Assembly (NCBI GenBank): GCA_007922195.1
Contig: ML682007.1
Location: 19,830,998 to 19,894,997, forward strand
DNA: 64,000 nt
DNA from: Podocnemis expansa
Lineage: Eukaryota; Chordata; Testudines; Podocnemididae
Direction of reading: 5' to 3'
Both the position numbers and the translations under genes were made by a program. The notes beneath the pieces were generated by a model, which saw only the letters and a list, made by a program, of their open reading frames with translations, ran no database searches and was not told the origin of the DNA. Of this stretch, positions 54,412-64,000 are shown one piece after another; position 1 is the first letter of the stretch, and the number at the start of each line of letters is the position of its first letter.

Positions 54412-54598
54412 CCAAAGGGGTAGTTGTGTTAGTCTAGTTTAGCAAAACAAACAAGGAGTCATGTGGCATTTTTAAACACTAGCAAATTTATTTATCACAT
54501 GAGCTTTCATGGGAGAGAATCCCACTTAGTCAGACACTTCAGGATGGAGAATTTAGAGAATGGGAGGAAAATAAATGCAGGGAAGTGTAAGTCATTGG
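54412..54598 (-). mobile_element. PLE terminal repeat with part of the 3' UTR
   Basis: Head CCAAAGGGGTAGTTGTGTTA, the repeat (AGCAAATTTATTTATCACAT, GAGCTTTCATGGGAGAGAAT), then TCAGACACTTCAGGATGGAG and the UTR stretch AATAAATGCAGGGAAGTGTA shared with 47.36 kb. The motif is worn: the CTGATGA box reads CTGACTA on the sense strand. Confidence 0.8.
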
Positions 54599-54604
54599 CT
54601 GTTT

Positions 54605-56105
54605 AGTTGCAGCAGCTCATGCTTTTAGTACTGAAGAAGCCAAGTTCATTTCACCCATGTGCTGGCCAAGAGGGTGACTGTCTCATTCACTTAGCATGTC
54701 TATACATCAGTTGTTATTTATAGGCACCTCAAGGCTCCCACACCCAGCATGACTTGGACTGAGCAATGTTTGCTGGACAGCAGGCTGTTGGTTTTAATAA
54801 GAGATTGTTTACAGCTTTGAGGCACAGCTGAGTGGGAAATTACAATCTGTAAATATTGCTGGAGAGAAGAGTGGATACTATTTATTCAGCATAATGATAG
54901 AGCAATAGTAGGGTTAGTCAAACAGCAATTAGCAACAGGTTGTGCTTTAATTAGTGAGTCGGTTTCAGTTGGCTACCTCTTACCAATGCTGTTAGTAAGT
55001 CATCAAACAATGAGAGAAAGTGGAGGAGCAAATATATCAGACACAATGAGGAGTCGTTGGGCACATGGAAGCTCCTCTTCTTTTCTATATTTGTTCTGCC
55101 AGTTATTGCAACAGAAGGTTTTGAAGTGGCACTTGGTTCTTTATTACTTGCACGAAATGTTGAGCACAGTCTCTAGAGTGCTTTCTAAAGAGAATAAAGC
55201 ACCTTTAGAAAGAAGTCTCATAGATTACAAAGGAGTATTCTTTTCCCTCCTTCACTGCAATAGGGAAAATAATAAAGTTGTATTTTTCCTGCATGTGTGT
55301 ATATTTTACATCTGGGGTTGTTGGCATTTTTGTCATTGTAGCTGCCACTGGGAGAATTATTTTTCCATTGTTCTGTTATCTGAATGTTATCAAAATGTCT
55401 CTTAGCTAGATGAGCTTGGAGATTCCAGTATCTTATTGCTAAAAAGGAGACGTTCAATATCAGCATAAACCAACTCTGTGCAAGGATCATTATGGTGTTT
55501 TTTTCCTTTCAAAGAGTGAACTTCTGTGTTTAAGAAAATGAAGGATTAATAACTGTGGCTAGAGGAGTTTAGGAGCTCCTGGGTAAATTCCATCCATCTT
55601 GCTCAGGATAGACCCCTCAATCCTGACCTGTAACATCTCGTGTCCTCCTTCCCTTACAGCTCCCCACAAAGTTCAGTCAGTGCTCTCCTACCCCTCTACC
55701 CCACTTTTTTGACCATCCATGCTTTAGTGAGCATACCTCAGTCTGCCACACTGTTCCAGCATATCACCAGGCCTGAACAGATTTAGACTCTGTACATAGC
55801 CAAATTCAGCACAAACCTGATGAAGCTGTAAAAAATATTTTCGGACAATATCTGTGTTTATCTGATATAAAAACAGTTCTCACTGTCATTCGATATTTCT
55901 CTGTGTGACTCCTTAGGATTAAAAACCTTTCCTGTCTTCCACTTGGCCTAGCTTTGTGAGACCAATGGAGGTTTGGGCAGCCCCTTGCCCCCACATCAGC
56001 CAAAGGCAGTCACTCTATCTTGACAGGTCCCTTAGAATATGTGCTATAAAGAATCTGTTCCAATAAGCTCTGAGTACCTTATGCAGACCTGCAGAAATAC
56101 TCTAT
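54605..56105. other. No gene recognised
   Basis: A 139-codon plus-strand frame (54,986-55,405) overlaps a minus-strand frame and has no domain. Confidence 0.4.
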
Positions 56106-56109
56106 TTTT

Positions 56110-56180
56110 CTTGAAAGGATGTCTCAGCAACAGAAGTTGGTTCAATAAAAGATATTACCTCACATACCCTGGCTGTCTAA
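56110..56180 (+). repeat. Fragment of second fold-back family
   Basis: TTCTTGAAAGGATGTCTCAG then CAACAGAAGTTGGTTCAATA, AAAGATATTACCTCACATAC: the right arm of the 61.5 kb element, diverged. Confidence 0.65.
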
Positions 56181-56189
56181 TGGGAATGT

Positions 56190-58055
56190 TGATCTAGGTG
56201 TTGTTTTGTATACTCAGGAGTGGCAAACTCCATATACATTGAATCAGTCTCGGTGCTTTCAAAGAACATGTTCACAGACTCCAAGCAGTGTCACCAGAGA
56301 TGGGCTTCAGGGAGGGGTCGTTTGCACAGTCTTCTGTGTATAATCTACATGGGACATGGAGAGGGTGAGGGAAAGCAATGGAGTCCTAGACACAGCACCC
56401 TCACAATGAATAGGTCTGTGTCCCCTGGGTCATGTTTATGGATGTCAAGATAGAAAACCCTTCAGGAACCTCTCAACCCAGACTCCCACACCTCCTTTGC
56501 TTGCAGACAGCCCAATGCTCATTATCTAAACCCTCGTGGACAGGGATCCTGAAAATTCCCTTCATTAGCCAAACTCTTAGTTGCCAAGACTAATTCATTG
56601 CTCCTAATCCTATTTAAATCCTCAAGGATTGGGGCCCTTTGTCAGCATCTCTAGAAAGCAGTTCATCTTCACAGAGCTCTATGTGCAATAAATTAACCTT
56701 TACCACTTCCTCTGACATAGGCAGGTAGAACTATCCCTATTTTAGACAGGGAGATTGAGGAAGAAACACAAAGTGGCCTGCTCAAGGCTAAACTGAGCAT
56801 CCTTGTTGACGCTTGGATTAGCAGCACCAGCCCCTTGGCTCCCGGTCCTGTGAGGTGCCATCGTCCTAATTATAATGAATGATTGCAGTAATAACCTGCA
56901 CACAACACTGTAGGTCTATATTGTCCTTTCCAAAAGGAATGTAGATATGATATCTGGTCTGACGAGCTTATGTCTAGATTATACTCTGTCTTTCCCAAGT
57001 ACGTCTCTCACTACAAATAGGGACAGAATCTTTACCCCTGTCATTCTAATGGCAATGTAAATACACCCTTAATCTGTTTGCCTCTCACTGGGATTTTGCT
57101 TGCCTTCTGTCTGGCTCAGACATTTGTATTGCTATTAGACCTTTAATGGTTAGTCTTGTTGAATTTTCAGTTCATTATTTTCCCTTGTCCTAGAGATTGA
57201 AAATAAATAGACACATGGCAATCCAATGCATCAACACAAGAAGAGATGAAGTCAGCTCACCTACTGTACAAGGCCTCTCAGAGGGCACAGGGGTGGGTGT
57301 AATACAGAGCCTATGCACTTAAAAAGGGAACAGAAATTGATGCGCCGTCAAAGGAGTTGTTAGCATCCTATGCAGAGCTAGACTTATAGATGGCTTTTGA
57401 AATGCACTCTGTAGAAATGCACCTGGCCTACCCCTGCATTGTTCCAGAGCAGAGAAATAAATTCCATTCACTGAAATAAACTGAGATTAAACCCAGCTGC
57501 ATTTTTTCCTGACGGATATCTATCCTTGGTTCCAAACGCAGCCATTGCCTAATGCCTGCTATTTCTAATGGTTATTGTGACAAAGTTCCTCCTCTACTTT
57601 GGTGGGTCCTGTGCTCCCCTCTAGCCATGTGTCAGTTTTCCTCAAGCCTCCAGCCTTGGGAAGAGTCTTTTGCCCCATTTGGCCAGAGGTTTTTCCTTTC
57701 TCCCAGTTTTTATAACTGTGGGACTCTTCCTGACCAGTGTTCTGCTCCTTTGCCAGATCCATCTGCCTTCCAACTGCACCTTGCCTCCTCTTACATACTC
57801 CAATAGCTCTCCTCACTCTCACACTTCAGCTACCCCTGTCTCTGGAGGGGAAGCTTTTTAACAAGTCTTGGGTAGGGCCTTGATTAACTACAGATTTGCC
57901 AATTAGCCTTTAGTGATCCCCTTCTCATCTACCAGGGGAAAAGTGACTTGCTGAGCATGGGTCTGATGAATTGGCCTTCTAGTACTTTCTGGAAGCCATC
58001 CAAGCTGACCTTGTTGCATTATCCATCCACACAAAACATATATGGGTGCATTAAT
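56190..58055. other. No gene recognised; one possible LINE relic
   Basis: A stretch at about 56,700-56,800 (ACTATCCCTATTTTAGACAG, TGGCCTGCTCAAGG) looks like an old L3- or MIR-type fragment. No gene is seen. Confidence 0.35.
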
Positions 58056-58059
58056 TTCA

Positions 58060-58260
58060 GCTGTGAGAGGCAGTATGGCCCACTGGAGAGAGAGCCTTAG
58101 ATTTTGAGTCAGGAATCTTATGTTTTCATCTGGCTCTGCCATAGATATGCCATGTGACTTAGGCCATATGGCTTCCATTACCTGAGCCTCAGTCTTCCCG
58201 GGTGGAAAATGATATGGACTCCTCTTTGTGAAGAGCTTGGTAATCAATGGATTGAAAGAG
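58060..58260 (+). repeat. MIR-like tRNA-SINE relic
   Basis: GGCAGTATGGCCCACTGGAG, TTTGAGTCAGGAATCTTATG, CTGGCTCTGCCATAGATATG, CCATGTGACTTAGGCCATAT, CTGAGCCTCAGTCTTCCCGG, GTGGAAAATGATATGG and TTTGTGAAGAGCTTGG occur in the order of a full MIR: tRNA head, conserved core and LINE-like tail. It is ancient and inactive. Confidence 0.75.
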
Positions 58261-58269
58261 TTAAGTGTT

Positions 58270-59510
58270 ATGCGGCCTTTCCGCATTTAAGCTGTGCAGA
58301 ACATTGTGTCACACAGCAATAAAGCCAAGACGAAACATTAAGAAGTTAATACTAATTGCACAAGGCTTGAGTCATTCAGTTCATTGCATTTGCATGGCTA
58401 AGAGCCACTGAAGGAAGTGAGCATTTGCAAGGTGCAGCCTCTGTTTGGAGATCACTATCTGAATGCCAGCTGTCTGCTGAACTCATGATTCCTTTTATTT
58501 TCTGGCAACTTACAAACTCAAGAAAGAGCTTCAGGATTGGTCCTTTGGGGACAAAAGATACATTGGCTTTTCAGAATTACTTCACTTTGAATAGCCTAAA
58601 ATGATCGACTTGCCAGAGGAAAGGTGATGGTGGTAAGGCACCTCTCTGCCTTCCTCCACCAAGGGTCCTATGGAGCCCCAACAGAGCTCTAACTGATTGT
58701 CAGCTGCAGAGTCCTGGGCTCACAAAGCTGGCTGAGAATAGGGTAGAGTACCTGCAGCCTTCTGCTACTGGCGGTGCCCTGAGCTGCCTCTTGTCACTGC
58801 TACAGAGAGTGGGAGGAAGGGCTGCACTGGCTCTTCACTATTTTCCAGATATAAACCAGTGCACTAACTTTCTGGCCAGTGCATCCAGAACACACTTAGC
58901 TGCCATGGGATTACTGTCCCTTATCTATAGGATTTCAGTTTTATAAGAGAGCTCAGCTGGCCCTTTCCTCTGACCCAAGGTCCCCTTTAGAAGCCCGTCT
59001 ACGCCCTCCAGATCTCACGCCCCACACCTTGTCTGGGAGTTAAGTCAGGGCTCTTAAATTCCTTCTACTGGGGCTTTCCTTTAACAGACTGGCTTCTTGC
59101 CTGCTCTCTAACAAAGGCACTTCCTGATCCTCTGCCTGTTCCCTCCTCACCTATCCCTCTCTGAGCTCAAGGCAAGCTACACTTTATATCCCACCAAACC
59201 TGGCTCTGAATCACAATTTTTTTTCTCCTGAGACTTATTCCATTTGCCTGGAAGATGGGCTGAGCCTGGAATATGGGATAGCTGAGCCCAATCTCCTAAA
59301 TGGCCAGATCACCTGGTGACACTGCTGCAGTGGAATCCTTGTTTGCCATCAGAGGTTAGTTTCCAGGCTGCAAGCCCAGGCCAGTGCAAAGTGGGCACAT
59401 TAGAGGCTGATTATTGAGCCTGTGATGCTCACCTTGACAGCTTCCTTTTCAGAAATATTGTATGGTCTGTTGGTTGTCTTTCGCTCGTGAACAGATAATG
59501 CTGGGGCTTT
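58270..59510. other. No gene recognised
   Basis: About 1.2 kb without a nameable feature. Confidence 0.4.
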
Positions 59511-59713
59511 CCCTTAACCCAGGGGTCTCAAACTCAAATCACCACGAGGGCCACATAAGTACCTATAGAGGGCCGCATGAGGGCTAGTACGTTAACCCGA
59601 GGGCTGCAGCTCTGAAACCTCTTCATACATCGATGTTGCAAATATTGGTAACAATAGTGTTGTTGCAGGCCGCTAGAAACAGCTTTAGGGGCCTCATGTG
59701 GCCCACGGGCCAT

Positions 59714-59764
59714 CTAAACGGTTAGGGCGATAACCTGGAATCTGGCTTCTAAGCCCTACTTCAT
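59714..59764. other. 51-bp non-CR1 segment between CR1 3' end and target site
   Basis: This piece (GGTTAGGGCGATAACCTGGA, then TCTGGCTTCTAAGCCC) belongs neither to the hAT element nor to the CR1 end. It lies on the 3' side of the CR1 insert, inside the GCCAT duplication. It could be a 3'-transduced flank carried from the source locus, or a separate insertion. Confidence 0.5.
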
Positions 59765-60796
59765 CGAATCATAGAATCATAGGGTTGGAGGGGACCTCAT
59801 AGGTCATCTAGTCCAACCCCCTGCCAGAGGCAGGACCACTCCCACTAAACCATCCCAGTCATGGTTTTGTCCAGCCGGGCCTTAAACACCTCCAAAGATG
59901 GAGACTCCACCACCTCCCTTGGGAGCTCATTCCAAGGCTTCGCCACTCTCCTAGTAAAAAAGTTTTTTCTAATATCCAGCCTCGACCTCCCTAACTGCAA
60001 CTTCAGACCATTGCTCCTCGTTCTGTCCTCTGTTATTACCGAGAACAGTCGAGCTCCATCTTCCTTAGAGCATCCCTTCAAGTAGTTGAAGGTTGCTATC
60101 AAATCCCCCCTCAATCTTCTCTTCTGCAGACTAAATAAGCCTAATGCTTTCAGTATTTCCTCATAGGGCTTGTGCTCCAGCCCTTTAATCATTTTGGTTG
60201 CCCTCCTCTGAACTCTCTCTAGCATGTCCCTGTGCTTTTTGTAATGGCGAGCCCAAAACTGAACACAGTATTCTAGATGTGGCCTCACCAGTGCAGAATA
60301 GAGGGGAATGATCACATCCCTTGATCTGCTGGTAATACTTCCTCTGATGCAGCCCAGTATGCCATTGGCCTTTTTGGCAGCAAGAGCACACTGCTGACTC
60401 ATATCTAGCTTCCCATCCACCATGACCCCCAGGTCCTTTTCTACACTGCTGCTACTTAGCTGAATGTTTCCCAGCCTGTAGCGGTGCATGGGGTTTTTTC
60501 ATCCCACATGCAGGATTTTATACTTGTCCTTACTGAACCTCATAAGATTTCTATTGGCCCACTGTTCCAATTTATCTAGGTCTCCCTGAATCCTGTCCTT
60601 GCCCTCCAACGTGTCTACTGGTCCCCCCAGCTTGGTGTCATCTGCAAGCTTACTGAGAATGCAGTCTATTCCATCATCCAGATCATTGATGAAAATGTTG
60701 AACAGAACCGGCCCCAGGACCGACCCCTGGGGCACCCCACTTGTGACTGGCTGCCAGCTAGACATGGAACCATTGATTCCTACCATTGATTCCTAT
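59765..60796 (-). mobile_element. CR1 LINE, 5'-truncated
   Basis: The 3' end is at the left (CGAATCATAGAATCATAGGG). The element carries the 3' UTR and end of ORF2. It stops at its 5' side at a tandem pair of CCATTGATTCCTA (60770-60782 and 60783-60795). It is inserted in the hAT element described above. Confidence 0.92.
59845..60786 (-). pseudogene. CR1 ORF2 remnant (reverse transcriptase end)
   Basis: The same protein part as in the 45.8 kb copy: motif B ([14 protein letters not shown]), a motif C region reading LADDTK, then the thumb and C-terminal stretches [17 protein letters not shown] and [16 protein letters not shown]. One in-frame TGA at 60,499-60,501 stands where the other copy has CGA (Arg), a typical CpG-decay change. 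The reading frame is otherwise continuous from 60,786 to 59,845. Motif A is lost by 5' truncation. It is non-functional. Confidence 0.92.
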
Positions 60797-60829
60797 GCCA
60801 TGTGATTGAGACCCCTGCCTTAGCCATTT

Positions 60830-61505
60830 GCTGAGCAACAGGCCTTATTACTGCCGTTCAAACGTTTGGAACGATCTATGTTCCTAAGGAGGGTCATAGA
60901 AGTACATAGTGAGAAAGTTTTTCAAAAAAAAAACCATACCCCACACTTTGTTGGTTTACACACTTTTTACCTGTTCCCACAGACATGAGCTTCTTAACAG
61001 CTGCCACAGCCCTCCCTGTATTTTTCTCTTTATTTGTTATAGCTCTGGAAACAGACACGATCTGCTTGATATTTGTGACCACCTGAGCTGGCTGATCAGC
61101 TAGCCTTCCTCACCTCCCTGTCTACTTCTTAAATAAGCAACAAACAAAATAGAATTGTAAGATTATGCTTATCCAATTTTCTCTCTGAAGGAACTGTCAT
61201 TTTTTAATGGAGTGTGAAGAAGTGGCAGCACAAACATGAGTCTGTTTGGTTAGATGCACATACCCCAGGTCAGAGCTTTGGGCTTTTATCTTGACTGAAT
61301 AATGAAATCTATTTAAAAAACAAAAATCCAATGGAAAAGCAGAATATTTAGCACTAGGGTCGTGGAGCATTACTGTTCATACACAGCAGAGTCAGAAGTC
61401 TTTGGGAAAGCATCTGTGGGAGAACTCTTGCTGCAAAACTGTCCATCCAGTCATGCCCCCAAACACACAATTATCAGTCTGGTCAGACAAAATTAATAAA
61501 TGAAT
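60830..61505. other. No recognised feature
   Basis: No gene or nameable repeat. Confidence 0.4.
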
Positions 61506-61511
61506 CTTGGA

Positions 61512-61663
61512 AAGACAAGAGGGGTGAGAGAATACTTTTTATTGGACAAATGAGGGAGACAAGGTTTCAAGCTTACACAGAACTGAAGATGCATGAAAGC
61601 TTGTCTCTTTCACCAACAGGTGATGGCTCAGTAAAAGACAATACGTCATCCACCTTGTCTCTC
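61512..61663. mobile_element. Second fold-back repeat family, possibly PLE-derived
   Basis: The left arm (AGACAAGAGGGGTGAGAGAA, TACTTTTTATTGGACAAATG) and right arm (GTCTCTTTCACCAACAGG, TAAAAGACAATACGTCATCC, ACCTTGTCTCT) are imperfect reverse complements. The centre reads ACTGAAGATGCATGAAAGCT then TGTC, resembling the CTGATGA/GAAA layout of the main PLE repeat. Right-arm fragments recur at 28.34 and 56.11 kb. Confidence 0.6.
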
Positions 61664-61669
61664 TAATAT

Positions 61670-64000
61670 CCTGCTGCCAATATGGCTACATGAAGACTGC
61701 AAATGAATTTTAAATAGTTCAGACACTGAGCTTAAATGACTTGATGTTTCTTTAACTTGTTGGTCCAGGGGCTCAACTGGTGTAATTCAGTTTAGCTACA
61801 CTGAAGTCATTACTCATCATTAATCATAACCTGTTTCAGACTTCCTGGTTCTATGAGATATTAAGTACTTTCATTTTCCATTGAAGTCAGTGAACTCTAA
61901 AACCTCACAGGAGGTGATTAACACCTCCCACCATCAAGCCAAGGATCTTACTTCCTGCTTTTGTTTGCCAAGCTCCTAAACTATCTTGTGATGGGTATAG
62001 AAACATTGTGTTTGTACAGTGCCTAGCACAACTGCGTCCTAAGTGCTTTGGTATTGCAAATATTAGTAGCAAATGAGTCTGAATAACATCTGTTACAGCA
62101 GGACAAAATTTCAGTGATGCATGGCAACTTGCTGGAAAGGGGTATGCTTCAAGTAGGCAATGCTAAGAGTCAAGAATATAGCCAGAAACTAGTGACGGTG
62201 CTAATTGCAAGGAGAGTGCAAACATGAGCTAGAACTATCAGTGTGCTTAAGATACAACTGTGGAAGTGAAGAGCCAGGCAGATACCCCGAAGTCAACTAC
62301 CATAGGAGATGCCCAAGAATTGCTGAACTAGACTTAACACGACTACCATTTTGGAACTAAATCTTTGTGATATCTGCACTGAAGTCCTGTGCAAAGTGAA
62401 ATCGCAGGATGGCTGGCCTATCTTGATTCTGTTGCTGTTTCTGGCACTGAGGAGGCAGAGCTATGAAGGGGACTGTTGCATACAGTGTGTGAATCTTTAT
62501 CAGCAAAGGAAAGGGCACAGGTGAAAAAAGTGCTGCTTGCTCAGCTGAAAAGAGATAGCAATGACAACATTGGTAGTAAATATTAAAATGGCTGGACTGT
62601 GTGTGACTTGGGGCCCCCGTATGCTTCTTTCCATTTTAAATTAGTGGAAGCGTCAAATTTTCATTAACTATTCTTTTGACTGTGACGAATGCTGAACTTC
62701 TCACGTGTCAGTTAAAAAACGTACTTGTGTTCCCACAATAGGGTGGATGCTGCACTGTAAATGAGGGAGTCCTAAGCTTGCTCTCTCTGTTCTCTAGCCA
62801 TTGTCGACTAGTCAGAAGCACTGCTTTACAGCCAATGGACTCGATTTTCCTGTTGATTATACTAGTGTGAATCTGGAGGCATTTTTGTTGCAGCATATTT
62901 ATATCTGTGCTGTGGGGAGCAGCCAGTTTGCCTTCTGGAATATTATTAAACCTCTGAACAGAACAGTGTCAGCGTTTTTCTCTGGGTAAAGTTCGCCTTA
63001 AGTATGATATGTTTTACCAAATAATAATTTATTACTGGTAATTGGTAATAGCCAGGTTCTCAGCTATACGAGATAACAACATACATCTGCACTGAACTGC
63101 AATAAGCTTGATGTAATAAAAGTGGCATCGATCATTTATTTTACTCAACCCATCTCAGTTGCTCCATCTTTCCTTCAATAACTGCCATTAGATTTTTAGG
63201 CTTTGTGAGTGTTTCCATTACGCTTAATTCGTTTATTCCACATTTCTGTGGTGGGTATTTTGCTGCTAAGCAATGAAATATATTTAATTGACTGAAGTTA
63301 CAAAGTTAACAATAACTACTTGTCTTCTGTTTGATTTGTTGTACACTTTTATCTGCATGGTTATTCTTGCAATTCACCTTGCAATACCATCCAGTTACTC
63401 TGGATATTCTAAGGAGGGAGATTTACTATGAACTATGGATGATGTTTATGACAAATGTCACTGAACCACAATGCCATATAGTAGCTCTGAAGTTTCCTTA
63501 TAATGAATTTATGATTTCCCAGTGAAAGCTGACTCATTGGCTACAGATTATTGTCCTGCTTAACCCTTATGACTGATAATACTCTGTGACTACATGAGTG
63601 GAAACAAGAGAATTCAGTAGAATGTCCATGCATGTCTCTGTGTTCAGTACACAAACTTTCATTGCACCCAGCATCCTCTTCTTTCCTCACTTAACTGGTT
63701 AAGCCTCAAACACCCGAGTCTTCCTAAAATAGTCACAAGTGGAGTCATTGGCTCAGTCTCATGTCTCAATATGATCCCTGGAAAGAAATCTGGCATCTAC
63801 CTTTTTTGCATCTACAGACATGTTAGAGCAGTTTGACTATTGTGTAATTAGAATTTTCAAACAGTAATAATGGTGGATTTTGGAATAGCTGAATTAATAG
63901 CAATCATTAACCACAGTACATATATAGAGTTGCTTTCCATCTAATGTTCTTTCACAATATTAACACAGAGATCCTGCCACATGCCAGTGGAATGCAGCCA
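61670..64000. other. No gene recognised
   Basis: About 2.3 kb of mostly unique, AT-leaning sequence. Short frames (62-64 codons) lie on both strands without domains. Confidence 0.45.

Larger units (their letters stand above)
59520..60817 (-). mobile_element. hAT-type MITE, family B, split by a CR1 insertion
   Basis: The left end CAGGGGTCTCAAACTCAAAT and right end GTGATTGAGACCCCTG belong to one family-B element in reverse orientation. The flanks CCTTAACC (59512-59519) and CCTTAGCC (60818-60825) are its 8-bp target duplication with one change. The MITE is interrupted at CGGGCCAT (59706-59713) and resumes at GCCATGTGATT (60797), leaving GCCAT on both sides of the insert. Confidence 0.85.

Noticed and set aside
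54986..55405. 139-codon plus-strand frame
   Set aside because: No domain, overlapped by a minus-strand frame, no promoter or splice support.

Overview
This is vertebrate nuclear DNA, AT-leaning with one CpG-rich patch and packed with dispersed repeats. The repeat mix is chicken-repeat-1 (CR1) LINEs, Penelope-like element (PLE) ends, a tRNA-derived SINE with a CR1-like tail, several hAT MITE families with 8-bp target duplications, and MITEs that begin GGSTATGTCTACAC. This points to a sauropsid, most likely a turtle. The species is not determined, and the lineage call is inference from repeat families. No complete protein-coding gene is visible. The only gene-like signal is a CpG-island promoter at about 10.70-11.56 kb with a possible short first coding exon ending at a splice donor (plus strand). 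If that gene is real, much of the window to its right could be its first intron; otherwise the window is intergenic.

Layout. 0-0.9 kb: a decayed PLE 3' part, itself interrupted by a younger fold-back PLE end. 1.27-1.88, 7.87-8.49 and 31.73-32.22 kb: one hAT family. 3.26-3.46, 39.31-39.49 and 59.52-60.82 kb: a second hAT family, the last copy split by a CR1 insertion. 8.88-10.33 kb: a dense nest of PLE, MITEs and a tRNA-SINE. 10.7-11.56 kb: CpG island. 12.4-13.2 kb: two fold-back PLE ends, one with a perfect 75-bp inverted repeat. 20.2-20.5 and 35.1-35.5 kb: MITEs built from GTCGAC palindromes. 45.7-46.9 and 59.8-60.8 kb: two truncated CR1 copies with reverse transcriptase sequence, each broken by one stop codon in the stretch read. 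47.2-47.7 kb: a PLE remnant that still encodes the end of the endonuclease domain. 50.9-51.4 kb: a second copy of the TTTCGAAA-palindrome MITE. Elsewhere the sequence is unique or too old to name, with scattered CR1, L3-like and MIR-like relics.

The main biological point is the abundant repeat that reads TTAGTCTTTAAGTGCC near its end. It is physically joined, in two copies (at 0.2-0.9 and 47.2-47.7 kb), to a Penelope GIY-YIG-type coding tail and its 3' UTR. It therefore is the terminal repeat of a PLE. Its most conserved stretch has the layout of a minimal hammerhead ribozyme: CTGATGA, a 6-bp stem, GAAA, and a closing stem GCAT/ATGC. It differs from the textbook core by one extra base. A second fold-back family at 61.5 kb has a similar CTGAAGA/GAAAGCTTGTC arrangement.
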